From Rhizobium sp. GN54 (GTDB taxonomy: Bacteria > Pseudomonadota > Alphaproteobacteria > Rhizobiales > Rhizobiaceae): a stretch of 64,000 bases of DNA. Made by a program: the position numbers and the translations under genes. This document shows, in pieces, positions 45,268 to 54,311 of this stretch. Under the pieces are notes generated by a model. It was given only the letters and a program-made list of their open reading frames with translations, had not been told where the DNA came from and made no database searches. Each line of letters begins with the position of its first letter. Within the stretch, counting starts at the first letter, position 1. The stretch is taken from positions 60,633 to 124,632 of the forward strand of contig NZ_JAJNCZ010000012.1 in NCBI RefSeq assembly GCF_021026345.1, given 5' to 3'.

Positions 45268-45758
45268 ATGAGCAGGAATAATCACTCCATGCGATCCATC
45301 CACATCGATCCGGCACCACGGGCCTATCTCGCGACTCTGGCGTTGATGCGACGATCAGCTGGCGGCAGGTCTTTGGCACCCGAACATTTGACGATTGCCG
45401 AAGTTGAAGCCTGGTTGCTCGACGACGCGGTACAGATACCTAACCTGATCACGCTTTTCGAAGCGTTTGTCTGGCGCATGGTGCGGCTAACTTTCCGCTT
45501 GACCGGGCAAGCCTGTACGTGGGCACGCTCCATCCTCAGTTGTACGGCTTTGCCTGGAACTGGAACATCGCGGACGGCCTTTGCGATGAGGTAAAGGTTC
45601 CCGAGACTATGCTTGCGAGCGATTCTTATAGGCGCAGTCCGCTCGCAATCGTTCTCGAGAAGGGCGAGGGGAGACACTCGGTCGACGCTGCGATCATCGA
45701 TCTCCGTCGCCAGCAGTGGGGCGATAAAGCCGGTACGATCCGAATGGATGGCAGATGA
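45268..45758 (+). pseudogene. N-terminal region of a class III adenylate/guanylate cyclase-like protein, frameshifted
   Basis: Two frames read through LTIAEVEAWLLDDAVQIPNL, FEAFVWRMVR, then VGTLHPQLYGFAWNWNIADG and DSYRRSPLAIVLEKGE. This is the sensor-like segment seen before the catalytic domain in many rhizobial cyclases. One base is missing near 45488 (CGGCTAAC for CGGGCTAAC), and the cyclase domain itself is absent. The family call is from pattern memory. Confidence 0.55.
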
Positions 45759-46627
45759 TGAAGAACAGTCCGTCAAAAACAAACGCCCCAGACGATACTA
45801 GGGCATTGGAGGATCTTCCCGCCTTTCTGCGGCGATGCCGCGAACGGCTTGATCCCACAGTTCTCGGCCTCAGCGGCCACAGGCGACGGACGCCGGGCCT
45901 GCGACGGGAGGAGGTCGCACAGCGAGCCAACGCCAGTGTCACTTGGTATACGTGGCTCGAGCAGGGACGCGAAGGAACGCCGTCAGCGGACATGCTTGAT
46001 CGCCTTTCGCAGGCGCTTCTTCTGTCGCCCGACGAACGAGAGCATCTGTTCCTGCTGGCGCAGCAGCGGCCGCCAGCGATCGGACGTGCGCCCGTAGAAC
46101 CCTCGATGGCGAAGTTGCAGGCCGTGCTGGACTCGCTGCGCGGAGCGGCCGCGTTTATTAAAAACCATCGCTGGGACGTGTTGGCATGGAATGAGGGCGC
46201 CTTGGCAGTGCTGACCGACTATGCCGCCATGCCGCCCGAACAGCGCAACATTCTCGAAATTCTGTTCTGTCGACCTGAGCCGCGCGAGCGAATGCAGACC
46301 TGGGAAACCGACGCGCACGCCGCCGTCGCAGCGTTCCGACGCGACGTGGCGCGCGTCGGTGCGGGCGACGAGGTTCAGCCGATGATCAACAGCCTGTTGA
46401 GCCGCAGCGAGTGCTTCAGACGGTTCTGGGACGTAGGCGCTGTTGCCTCTCTGGCCGATGGACGAAAGGTCGCCATGCTGCCTCGGGTCGGGCGCATCAT
46501 CCTCGACTACAATGCATTCGACGTCGAAGGCGCGCCACACCTGAGCATGGTCGTCTACAACCCGGTAAGCGACAGCGACCGCGCCGCACTGGACGCGGCG
46601 ATCTCCGTGTTTCGTTCAGCAGGGTAG
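45755..46627 (+). CDS. Xre-type regulator with MmyB-like ligand domain
   Basis: A 290-residue regulator. Residues about 10-85 form the HTH_31 domain (LPAFLRRCRERLDPTVLGLS, RRTPGLRREEVAQRANASVT, WYTWLEQGREGTPS), and the rest is the MmyB-like PAS domain (WDVLAWNEGALAVLTDYAAM). Such regulators typically sit beside single oxidoreductase genes; here the epimerase at 46708 follows on the same strand. Its ATG overlaps the stop of the cyclase remnant. Confidence 0.87.
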   Translation: MMKNSPSKTNAPDDTRALEDLPAFLRRCRERLDPTVLGLSGHRRRTPGLRREEVAQRANASVTWYTWLEQGREGTPSADMLDRLSQALLLSPDEREHLFLLAQQRPPAIGRAPVEPSMAKLQAVLDSLRGAAAFIKNHRWDVLAWNEGALAVLTDYAAMPPEQRNILEILFCRPEPRERMQTWETDAHAAVAAFRRDVARVGAGDEVQPMINSLLSRSECFRRFWDVGAVASLADGRKVAMLPRVGRIILDYNAFDVEGAPHLSMVVYNPVSDSDRAALDAAISVFRSAG

Positions 46628-46707
46628 TCCGGCTACCGGTATGACGTCACGACTGTTAAGAGCCGTTCGCGCATGTCAGGGATTTATTGGAAACGGAGAT
46701 ACCTGGC

Positions 46708-47610
46708 ATGCGAATATTTATAACAGGAGCGACAGGATTTGTCGGTGCGGCCGTAGTTGGGGAACTCCTCGGCCGGGGGCACCAAGTTCGCGGCCTCGCA
46801 CGTAGCGATCAATCGGCGGCGGCACTCCTCGCGCGAGGCGTGGAGGTCCATCGGGGCAACATCGGCGAGCCCGCCAGCGTCGTGGACGGCCTCGGCGGCA
46901 TCGACGCGGTGGTCCATACCGCCTTCGACCACGACTTCTCCCGCTACGAGGAGAATTGCCGATCCGACGAGCGTCTGCTGGAGACGATAGCCAACACGCT
47001 TGAAGGCTCCAACACCCCGCTGGTGGCAACCTCGGCGACGACGGTCACCACGGTAGGCCATCCGGCAACCGAGGAGGAGGACGCGCGACCCGAAAACCCA
47101 CGAAGCGCGTCGGAAAAGATCCTCCGTCACGCGACCCGTGGATTGCCGGTCAGCATCGTTCGGCTTCCGCCGTCTGTATATGGGCGCGGCGACAAGGCTT
47201 TCATTCCGGCACTGATCGCGCTCGCCCGACATACAGGCGTTTCGGCCTATGTCGGCGACGGTGACAATCGCTGGCCGGCGGTTCACCGCGACGATGCGGC
47301 ACGCCTGTTCTGCGATGCGGTCGAACAGGCGCGCAGTGGCGTACGCTACCATGCTGTTCAAGACGAAGGCATCGCCTTTCGCGCGATTGCCGACACGATC
47401 GGCGCGGGGATCGGTGTGCCGGCCCGCAGTCTGACGGAGGAGAGGGCTATCGCGCATTTCGGCTGGCTGGGCCGGTTCGTGACGATTGATGCGCCCGCAT
47501 CGAGCGCGAAGAGCCGCGCGCTGACCGGCTGGATACCGCGCGAGAACTGCTTGCTCGAAACTCTCGAAACGGACGGCTACTTCGTCGGCTTGGAACACGG
47601 AGGAGAATGA
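46708..47610 (+). CDS. NAD-dependent epimerase/dehydratase family protein
   Basis: A 300-residue extended-type SDR. It starts MRIFITGATGFVGAAVVGEL, the NAD(P) Rossmann motif; the ATG at 46708 has an SD (cggagata), whereas the TTG at 46687 is less likely. The usual YxxxK is replaced around SASEKILRH, as in the subgroup acting on unknown substrates. It precedes the cupin gene by 1 bp and may be regulated by the preceding Xre-type protein. Confidence 0.82.
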   Translation: MRIFITGATGFVGAAVVGELLGRGHQVRGLARSDQSAAALLARGVEVHRGNIGEPASVVDGLGGIDAVVHTAFDHDFSRYEENCRSDERLLETIANTLEGSNTPLVATSATTVTTVGHPATEEEDARPENPRSASEKILRHATRGLPVSIVRLPPSVYGRGDKAFIPALIALARHTGVSAYVGDGDNRWPAVHRDDAARLFCDAVEQARSGVRYHAVQDEGIAFRAIADTIGAGIGVPARSLTEERAIAHFGWLGRFVTIDAPASSAKSRALTGWIPRENCLLETLETDGYFVGLEHGGE

Positions 47611-47611
47611 A

Positions 47612-48172
47612 TTGCCTGTGGATCCAAATGTCCAGGCCCGCAGCGTCACGTTCGCCTTGATCCTTGCATCCCTGATGGCGTCTTCTCGGGCGCACTCCCA
47701 ATCAGGCGAAGGTGCAATTGCCCCGTCGGAGCGGAACTACAGTACAACGCTGTCGGTCCCTGCCGAAGGGATGATTGTCGCTCCGGCAGAGACACTGGCT
47801 GAATTTCGTCCGCTCATCCCTGGCCATGCCGATGGCCCCAACATCAGAGAAATCGAAGGGGATCCGATGGCAGGGCCTTCGATCACCTTGTTCCGCTATC
47901 GCAACAACTACGAGGGCAGCAGACGACTGCATACCCACACCTATACCTATCGAAGCATCCTGATCGAAGGGGAGATGAAGCACTGGGATGCCAACGGCAG
48001 CGAAGAGACCGCGGTGGTCCTGCGACCCGGATCCTACTGGCGCCAGCCCGGTGGCGAACTTCACGCCGACCACTGCATGACCGAGCATTGCCTCGCCTTG
48101 GTGATCTTCGAGGGGGAGGTCGATGCGGATTTTCGCGGCAGTCCCCTGACGGCGCGAGAAGAAGCGCAATAG
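47612..48172 (+). CDS. exported cupin-fold protein
   Basis: A 186-residue protein with a hydrophobic N-terminus (ARSVTFALILASLMASSRAH, about residues 9-28) that looks like a signal peptide, then a cupin-like core (RRLHTHTYTYRSILIEGEMK, and LRPGSYWRQPGGELHADHC) with His residues suitable for metal. It is similar to DUF4437-type proteins. The start is uncertain (TTG at 47612 or the nearby GTG). It probably forms an operon with the epimerase. Confidence 0.7.
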   Translation: MPVDPNVQARSVTFALILASLMASSRAHSQSGEGAIAPSERNYSTTLSVPAEGMIVAPAETLAEFRPLIPGHADGPNIREIEGDPMAGPSITLFRYRNNYEGSRRLHTHTYTYRSILIEGEMKHWDANGSEETAVVLRPGSYWRQPGGELHADHCMTEHCLALVIFEGEVDADFRGSPLTAREEAQ

Positions 48173-48286
48173 GCCCGCGCCAATACGTCCCTCGGCTCCG
48201 CAGCAGCCTTGGTCGCGGCGTAAGACTGCGGCGCCACCGGGGTCGGTGAGGCATCCGTCCAACACTCAAAGACAGGGAGAATTTCA

Positions 48287-48622
48287 GTGGTCAAGATGGC
48301 AATCACGTTCAAACGAAAGCAAGGGAGGAGCGTGGACGACTTCCAGGCTTATCGTCGCGATGTTCACGCGCCGCTGCTCTTTGCGATTCCGGAGGCGAAG
48401 CTCATTCGACGTTTCGTCATCTCATATCCGATCGCGGCGCCGAACTGGCCGGAGCCAAGCTACGATGCGCTCGTAGAAACATGGTTCGACAGCGTAGAAG
48501 ACATCGACGCCCTGTTCTTCTCGGAGAACTTCCTAACCAAGGTAGATCCCGACCACATCAACTTCATCGATCTGTCGACCGCACAGCGCATTGTCTCGAA
48601 GGAATTGGTCGTCGTCGAATGA
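48287..48622 (+). CDS. EthD / dimeric alpha-beta barrel domain protein
   Basis: A 111-residue protein of the ferredoxin-like alpha-beta barrel type: MAITFKRKQGRSVDDFQAYR, HAPLLFAIPEAKLIRRFV, then YDALVETWFDSVEDIDALFF. The match is to EthD-domain proteins found with oxidoreductases. The start is GTG 48287 or ATG 48296. It lies 114 bp after the cupin gene on the same strand. Confidence 0.7.
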   Translation: MVKMAITFKRKQGRSVDDFQAYRRDVHAPLLFAIPEAKLIRRFVISYPIAAPNWPEPSYDALVETWFDSVEDIDALFFSENFLTKVDPDHINFIDLSTAQRIVSKELVVVE

Positions 48623-48825
48623 CAGTGAATGAGGCGCGAAGGCGTCGGCTTGCCGCCCAACCGATGCCGAGATTTTGAACGTCGCAGCGAACAGTGTGAG
48701 CCTAGATCACTTCCCGATGCTCCGGGACAGAAGCTACCATTCGTCTGGCAACACGGTCTTTGCTCGACGTGAGCATTACGGCGCCGCGCCGGATTCCGAC
48801 AGGCGTGAATTCGACATACGGACAT

Positions 48826-49537
48826 AAGGAGCTTGAATTTGGAGGCCCTGAAGAATGCAGTCGGCTCATTGTTCAGGCCGTTACCTGGTATTTGCGCTAT
48901 CCGCTGAGCTACCGCGATTTGGAAGAGATGTTCCGAGAGCGCGGCTTTGAAGTGGATCACAGCACGATCAACCAATGGGTCCTTGCCTAGCGCCGATCAT
49001 CGAGAAGCGGCTACGACAGTTCCGCCGACCCCATTGCGGTTCGATCCGCATTGACGAAACCTACGTCAAGGTCCGCGGCAAGTGGCGCTACCTATACCGC
49101 GCCATCGATAAGCACGGAAACCCGGTGGATTTCCTTCTGACCGCAAAGCGTGACCTCGATGCCGCCAAGCGGTTCTTCCGCAAGATGCTCAAGCACGAAC
49201 CCCTGCTTTCGCCGGGCAAGATCGGTAAGGACGGTGCCAATACCTTCCCCTCAACAATCAAGACGGTCGTCGATGACGGCCTGCTGCATCCCGACCCAGT
49301 GCACTACGTTACCAAACATCTCCAGCAGGCATCGAAAGCGACCACTTTCGAGTGAAGAAGAACATGCCAAAGATCGGCGGCTTTCAATCCTTCAAAACGG
49401 CACGCCGGACGATCGCGGGCTTCGAAGCGATGCTCTGGTTGCGGAAAGGCTTTGGCTTTTCCGGTAACTGGAACGTCAACGATCAGAATGATCTGCTCGC
49501 GCGCCTCTTCGGACTTCAAAAAGTTAAAAAAGCATGA
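48826..49537 (+). pseudogene. IS6-family transposase with two frameshifts
   Basis: Three frames together give a full IS6 transposase: AVTWYLRYPLSYRDLEEMFR; then PHCGSIRIDETYVKVRGKWR, LLTAKRDLDAAKRFFRKMLK and IGKDGANTFPSTIK; then KKNMPKIGGFQSFKTARRTI and AGFEAMLWLRKGFGF. One base is lost near 48988 (GCCTAGCGCC for GCCTATGCGCC) and one near 49330 (CAGCAGGCATC for CAGCAGGGCATC). An ATG start is not evident. Element ends were not found. Confidence 0.85.
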
Positions 49538-49622
49538 AAATGCTGCCGATTGCAGGGTAGCCTCAGCCTACTGAAAGGTTTGCGACAAGCACGGATCGCG
49601 CATCGAGCGAGATATTTGTGCA

Positions 49623-50741
49623 TCAGCTCACTCGCCCGAATGTCACGTCGCCGAGTTGCTCAAGTGTGGCCCACAGCCTCGCCGCAACTTGCAGGTCGTC
49701 GGCTTTTTCAGGAACCCCGGCCCAACCGGGTAAGCCGCCAAGTCCCATCACCCCGTTGGGGCCGTAGTATCCGCCAGCCGCCGCTTGCGGCGACGTTGCC
49801 GCATACAGGGTCGGCAAGGCGCCCTGGGCTGCCGTCTGGAACATGAACGGCATGTATCGATGATTGCGCCCCTCCAGGCTATCGGCGCCCGGGCCGTCCG
49901 GGACGAGGTTCGTGCGGGCGATGCCAGGATGGGCGGCTATGGCCGAGATACCCCAGCCTTCCGCCGCACTGCGCCTCTGCATCTCGAAGGCAACCATTAG
50001 GAGGGCGAGTTTGGAGTTGTCATAGGCCGCCCCATAGTCGTAGTCCTGAACCAGTTGCAGGTCGGCAAAGTTGATAGCACCCATGAACGAGCGGCTGCTG
50101 GAAACCCAGACGACGCGCGGGGATTGGCCTTCGCGCAGCAGCGGCAGCAATCGGGCGGTCAATGCAAAATGACCCAGCGTGTTGGTAGCAAAAACCCGCT
50201 CGATTCCATTGGCGCTCACTTCGCGGCTTTTCCGCCCCATGACGCCGGCATTGTTGACGAGAATATCCAGACTTCCCCGGGACGCTCGAATACGCTCCGC
50301 AAAACCGGCGACTGAAGCGAGGTCTGAAAGATCGAGCGTCTCGAAGCGGATCGAAGCGCCGGGAACGGTGCTCCTGATGTGTCTGACCGCTTCCTCGCCC
50401 CGTTCCTGCTTCCGGGACGCGATGGTTACGTCCGCCCCGGCGCGAGCGAGTTCAAGGGCGTCATGAAAGCCCAGTCCGCTTCGGTCGCCCACGGGATAAC
50501 CATTGCCGCCGGTGACCAGCGCCGAGCGCCCTCGCAACGAGGGGATGTCGGTCGCCGTCCAATCGGGGATCCTCGGCAGTCCCTGCTGACGCGGGGAAAC
50601 GAGTGGCCTGTTCGCCCAGACGGCGACGCCGCCGCCCACGGCCGCAACAGCAAGGCCGGCCGCGCCGTATCGAACAAATGAACGGCGCGACAACCCCGAT
50701 GCTTTGGCATTGCCAGGCTCATTCCTCCGCGTGTCTGTCAT
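49623..50741 (-). CDS. Tat-exported SDR with an expanded glycine loop
   Basis: A 372-residue SDR. Residues 17-44 (LSRRSFVRYGAAGLAVAAVG and following) are a twin-arginine signal or anchor. The nucleotide loop, normally TGxxxGxG, reads TGGNGYPVGDRSGLGF (77-92), an insertion of about 8 residues. LVNNAGVMGRKS and the catalytic YDNSKLALLMVAFEMQRR are intact. The C-terminal half resembles the MTKWTT-type SDRs nearby. The ATG at 50741 has an SD (aaaggatt). Confidence 0.85.
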   Translation of the reverse strand: MTDTRRNEPGNAKASGLSRRSFVRYGAAGLAVAAVGGGVAVWANRPLVSPRQQGLPRIPDWTATDIPSLRGRSALVTGGNGYPVGDRSGLGFHDALELARAGADVTIASRKQERGEEAVRHIRSTVPGASIRFETLDLSDLASVAGFAERIRASRGSLDILVNNAGVMGRKSREVSANGIERVFATNTLGHFALTARLLPLLREGQSPRVVWVSSSRSFMGAINFADLQLVQDYDYGAAYDNSKLALLMVAFEMQRRSAAEGWGISAIAAHPGIARTNLVPDGPGADSLEGRNHRYMPFMFQTAAQGALPTLYAATSPQAAAGGYYGPNGVMGLGGLPGWAGVPEKADDLQVAARLWATLEQLGDVTFGRVS

Positions 50742-50927
50742 TTCAGGAATCCTTTTGAATAATGGAGTTTTGGATGGTTAGGCGATGTCAGTGTTTGCGA
50801 AGGGTCAGCGGCGATGCACTCGTTTGCGATCGGCATGAGCGGGAGTATCCGGTCGATCGTCGCCGGATTTAGGTCAACCGTGTCACTTGCCTTCCCGATG
50901 AAAAACGGTGCCCGCCACTCGGACGTT

Positions 50928-51842
50928 TCACACGAACGTTACGTTCGTCAGTTCCTGAGACGCATCCCAGAGGTGCGCTGCGACGGCTGTGTCCAGCGCT
51001 TGGCGGGGAGGTTTCTCCTGGATCGGATGGCCTCGCGTCCCACCAAGCCGGTCAGGCCCGTAGTAAGCGCCGCTCAGCGCCGCCGGTTCTGTCGCCGCAA
51101 AGAGCGTGGGCAAGGCGCCCTGGCATGCGGGCTGGTAGAGAAACCATAAGTAGCGCCGCGCAAACCCCGGTACGCTCGACCAGCCCGGTCCGTTCGGTAT
51201 CAGGTCGGTGCGTGAGATGCCGGGATGGGCCGCAAGGCTCTGCACATCCCATCCGGCGGCCTCGCTGCGTCGACTCAATTCGAAGGCGAACATGATGCAG
51301 GCCAGCTTCGATTGGCTGTAAACCTGCATCGGCTTGTAACTGCGCTCGGCTTGAAGTTCGTCGAAGTTAATCGCTCCCCACCGCGCTGCCACGCTGCCTA
51401 CAGTCACGACACGCGGCTTTTGCCCTCGCTTCAGGAGCGGCAGCAGATGCGCGGTGAGAGCGAAATGGCCGAGATAGTTTGTGCCCAGTTGTAGCTCGAA
51501 GCCATCGCTGGTCTCGCGACGATCCGGCGTTCTCATAACGCCAGCGTTGTTGATCAAGAGTTCGAGGCCATCTTGCTCCAGTGCGAGTTGCCCGGCGAAT
51601 TCACCGATCGAAGCAAGGTTCGCAAGGTCCAGCTTGCCGAACCGGACCTGCGCGCCAGAGACGGCATTTCTAATCGCCGCGACGGCATCAGCGCCCTTCT
51701 GGGGATTGCGTCCGGCGATCACAACGTTAGTGCCGGCGCGCGCCAGGGCCAACGCCGTCTCGAAACCCAGCCCTCCGGTGCCGGTGACGACTGCCGAACG
51801 GCCGTGTTGTGGTGGAATGTTACTTGTCGTCCATTTGGTCAT
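50928..51842 (-). CDS. SDR family oxidoreductase, paralogue of the gene at 38368
   Basis: A 304-residue classical SDR: VVTGTGGLGFETALALARAG, NNAGVMRTPDRRETSDGFEL and YSQSKLACIMFAFELSRR. Start ATG at 51842 with an SD (aaggatg), matching the paralogue's MTKWTT start. Like its paralogue it has only the first codons of an AraC gene on its divergent side. It lacks a signal peptide, unlike the SDR directly downstream at 49623. Confidence 0.88.
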   Translation of the reverse strand: MTKWTTSNIPPQHGRSAVVTGTGGLGFETALALARAGTNVVIAGRNPQKGADAVAAIRNAVSGAQVRFGKLDLANLASIGEFAGQLALEQDGLELLINNAGVMRTPDRRETSDGFELQLGTNYLGHFALTAHLLPLLKRGQKPRVVTVGSVAARWGAINFDELQAERSYKPMQVYSQSKLACIMFAFELSRRSEAAGWDVQSLAAHPGISRTDLIPNGPGWSSVPGFARRYLWFLYQPACQGALPTLFAATEPAALSGAYYGPDRLGGTRGHPIQEKPPRQALDTAVAAHLWDASQELTNVTFV

Positions 51843-51953
51843 CAATCATCCTTGCCTTTTCGACCGCTCGGCGGAGATCTTGAGCGTTGATGGTCTCTAC
51901 GCACCCGCCTTTTTGTCCTCTTCGGCAGGATGCCCGAAGCGCGGCCACTCTCC

Positions 51954-52064
51954 ATGCCAGAACCAGTAAAAAGTATGCCTGATCCTACATTTGTGCGTGT
52001 TGCACCGGCCCGGGGAAGGCAAACAACGGCAGAAGTTCTGATGGTGCTCAGGTTCGCACGGTAA
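51954..52064 (+). pseudogene. AraC-family N-terminal remnant
   Basis: The frame MPEPVKSMPDPTFVRVAPAR and 16 further codons end at TAA 52062-52064. The first 11 codons align with the IS481-cut AraC start at 39382 (MPEFAKNLPDT), at about three bases in four, and lie at a similar distance (109 versus 99 bp) from the paralogous divergent SDR. The rest of the regulator is missing. Confidence 0.45.
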
Positions 52065-52103
52065 CAGGATCATCTGGCATGGCAGTACCGCTTGGCGGAT
52101 GGC

Positions 52104-52964
52104 CTACAGTCCCGCTTCCGTGATGCCGCTGATCATTCTCGGGCCCCAACTGCGAGCGGTGAAGCTCCAGGTCGCGAAGCTTCTGAAGGCGGTTGCAGCC
52201 AGGAGCACCGTTGCTGCCGCAAAGCCGGCAACCGCTCCGCGATGCCGCCGGCGCGCCCGAATGAAGAGTTCAGCGACGATGAGATTGGGGACGTAGAAGA
52301 AGAACATCATGATCGCGTCGAACCAGCCGGTAAAGCCGCTCGCCGTTCCAATGCCACCGGAGACCAGGAACCAGGCGCCATATTCCATCCGGTACAGCCA
52401 GGAGCCGACCGTCAGCGCAAACAGCCTGATCGCCCAGGCACGATGCCGGTCGTAACTGCCAGCCCGAGCGCGGGCGTAGGCCATGGCGGCGCAGAGCACC
52501 ATCAACGCGCCGTAGATGCCGAAGCCCGTATCCATCAGCGGGCCACCAATCGTTCCTCTTCCCAATATGAAGCCAAGCCCACCCAGACCAGCCAAGCCGG
52601 CCGAAATGACGTAGATTCGGCCCAGCCAACGATGGAGGCCGGGCACATTATCGCGCACGCTCCCGATCAACTGAACAGGCCCGAGCAGCAGGAGCACGCC
52701 CCCGGCCATGAAGTGCGCGCCGATGGCTGCCGTAGAAAGCAGCGCGCTCCCTTCGTATAAATCGGGAAGAGACTCGTTCCATCGCTCGGCGGCTCCGCCT
52801 AACGCGACGCCTCCGAAGAAAGCGAGGATGTAGGTGGCGAAGATGGCGCCGCTGATCCAGCTCGCGGCCACGAGCAGCCGAGCGCTCCAGCGCAGGGCTG
52901 CACCATGAGAGCCGCCAGTTGGCTCGGCCGGTTCACGATCAACGATCGATGAACTATCTGCCAT
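52104..52964 (-). CDS. DUF2306-type integral membrane protein
   Basis: A 286-residue membrane protein with about seven hydrophobic segments (LLVAASWISGAIFATYILAF, IGAHFMAGGVLLLLGPVQLI, RIYVISAGLAGLGGLGFILG and others) and the HRWLGRIYV and DRHRAWAIRLFALTVGSWLYR motifs characteristic of DUF2306. Function unknown. The ATG at 52964 lies 23 bp after the DUF2147 stop, so the two are probably cotranscribed. Confidence 0.78.
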   Translation of the reverse strand: MADSSSIVDREPAEPTGGSHGAALRWSARLLVAASWISGAIFATYILAFFGGVALGGAAERWNESLPDLYEGSALLSTAAIGAHFMAGGVLLLLGPVQLIGSVRDNVPGLHRWLGRIYVISAGLAGLGGLGFILGRGTIGGPLMDTGFGIYGALMVLCAAMAYARARAGSYDRHRAWAIRLFALTVGSWLYRMEYGAWFLVSGGIGTASGFTGWFDAIMMFFFYVPNLIVAELFIRARRRHRGAVAGFAAATVLLAATAFRSFATWSFTARSWGPRMISGITEAGL

Positions 52965-52987
52965 GGGGATTGTCTTAAATCCTGCAC

Positions 52988-53458
52988 TCATTGTGCGCGG
53001 CGAAGCACCATGGTCCGACCGAGTATGGCGGTGCCCATATATGCGCGAAGTTCCAGTTTTCCGCTCACCAGCGTTGCTCGAGCGGAGTGGGTCTGACCAG
53101 TTGCACCGCTGTAGAAATTACCGCCTTCCCAGCGACCGTCATCGGCATCCCATTTGAGGTTGGTCACGAGAACGGCTCGCTCGAGGGAGCGGCTTCTGAG
53201 GTTCGGGTCCGGATTGAGTGTGTCCTTCTTGAAGGTCTTTCCGTCTGCCTCCATCAGAAGCTTTCCGTAGAGGACCCGGGCGGCATAGGTTTCGCCGGCG
53301 TCGAACATCTCAAGTTTAAGATTGCCGTCCTCGGACTCCCAGACGCCGACAATCTGATCCGGCGAAGATGCCTGTGCGAAAGCCTCTCCAACCGGGAGAC
53401 CTGTCATTCCTGCTGCGAGCGCGGCGGCCAGCAAAGGCCCTGTTACCGATTTGAGCAT
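52988..53458 (-). CDS. DUF2147 family exported protein
   Basis: A 156-residue protein. The ATG at 53458 starts MLKSVTGPLLAAALAAGMTG, a Sec signal peptide ending near EAFAQA. The mature domain has the DUF2147 pattern: IVGVWESEDGNLKLEMFDAG, then LNPDPNLRSRSLERAVLVTN and WEGGNFYSGATGQTHSARAT. Such proteins are periplasmic and of unknown function. The longer frame to 53560 is unlikely. Confidence 0.85.
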   Translation of the reverse strand: MLKSVTGPLLAAALAAGMTGLPVGEAFAQASSPDQIVGVWESEDGNLKLEMFDAGETYAARVLYGKLLMEADGKTFKKDTLNPDPNLRSRSLERAVLVTNLKWDADDGRWEGGNFYSGATGQTHSARATLVSGKLELRAYMGTAILGRTMVLRRAQ

Positions 53459-53791
53459 CTTGTGTTTCCTTATCGATGGGTTGGCGCGTGTATGGGATCG
53501 GCGCGAAAGATTTCGCGCGCCGCCCGAAACTTCATGCCTGCGGAGCGATCCGCCGTTCACCTCGGAAAGCGCGATGTGGAACCGAGCCCAATCGCTCCCG
53601 AGGCAATGCGCCGTGAAGCTACCCGCCGGCTGTACGACGGCGAATACCGATTACCGCGAATTTCCTGCCTGATCCTCCAGCTGGATTAAGGTGAGCCCTG
53701 GCCAGTGAATTCTTGCCCAAATCTTGACGGGACAGGATTCGAGGACCGGCACCCAAGCCATCTGAAAACGCGGTCGAGCGAAGCGGACCCC
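53459..53791. other. 333-bp gap before the MarR promoter
   Basis: This region should hold the promoter of the DUF2147-DUF2306 pair at its left end. A short open frame (53535-53689, plus strand) beginning MPAERSAVHLGKRDVEPSPI is unrecognised and has no good SD. I see no clear gene. Confidence 0.4.
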
Positions 53792-53834
53792 TTGACACTT
53801 GCTAGGTGCCTTACATATTTGCTAGGGAGCTAGC
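53792..53834 (+). promoter_or_regulatory. marR promoter with GCTAG operator
   Basis: TTGACA (53792-53797), 17-bp spacer and ATATTT (53815-53820) form a plausible promoter. A palindrome GCTAG-GGAG-CTAGC (53821-53834) follows the -10, and a second TTGCTAGG lies 20 bp upstream of the first. The position suits autorepression by the MarR protein at 53850. Confidence 0.55.
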
Positions 53835-53849
53835 GAGATTGAAGGGCAC

Positions 53850-54311
53850 ATGGTTGAGAGACGGAAAAGCGCGGATCGCGACCTCGTCGGAGCGTGGGCA
53901 AAGCGGTGCTATTTCGCTGGCCGGGCGGTCATGGATTCCGTCCTGCGTCCTTATGATCTCGGCTCAGTGCAGTGGTACGTGCTCTACCAGCTAGCGACTG
54001 TCGGGCCGACCATGCAGCGTGATCTCGTGCGGTTGCTCGCGATCGAACGGGCGACAATGACCGGCATCGTCGCAACGCTCGTGCGCAAGGGTCTCGTCGA
54101 GCAAGAGGCCGACCGCGTCGATCAGCGCCAGAAGCTCCTGCGCATCACCGCCGCCGGCGCGACGCTTTGGGGCGAGTTGCCCGATCTCTCATTCATCCGT
54201 TCGGTCGCCTTCGACGGCGTCGATGACGCCGAAATCGCGGTCGCGGTCCGGGTTCTACAGACCGCAACGGAGCGCCTCGAAAACCTTCTTCAGAAAGGAA
54301 CGACTGCATGA
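53850..54311 (+). CDS. MarR-family transcriptional regulator
   Basis: A 153-residue winged-helix repressor: VQWYVLYQLATVGPTMQRDL, then LLAIERATMTGIVATLVRKG and the wing VEQEADRVDQRQKLLRITAA. SD gaaggg precedes the ATG. Its stop overlaps the next ATG (ATGA), so regulator and epimerase form an operon. The palindrome at 53821-53834 is the likely operator; the ligand is unknown. Confidence 0.9.
   Translation: MVERRKSADRDLVGAWAKRCYFAGRAVMDSVLRPYDLGSVQWYVLYQLATVGPTMQRDLVRLLAIERATMTGIVATLVRKGLVEQEADRVDQRQKLLRITAAGATLWGELPDLSFIRSVAFDGVDDAEIAVAVRVLQTATERLENLLQKGTTA

Noticed and set aside
52092..52760. 222-codon plus-strand frame opposite the DUF2306 gene
   Set aside because: It is a shadow frame; the minus strand has clear membrane segments and family motifs.
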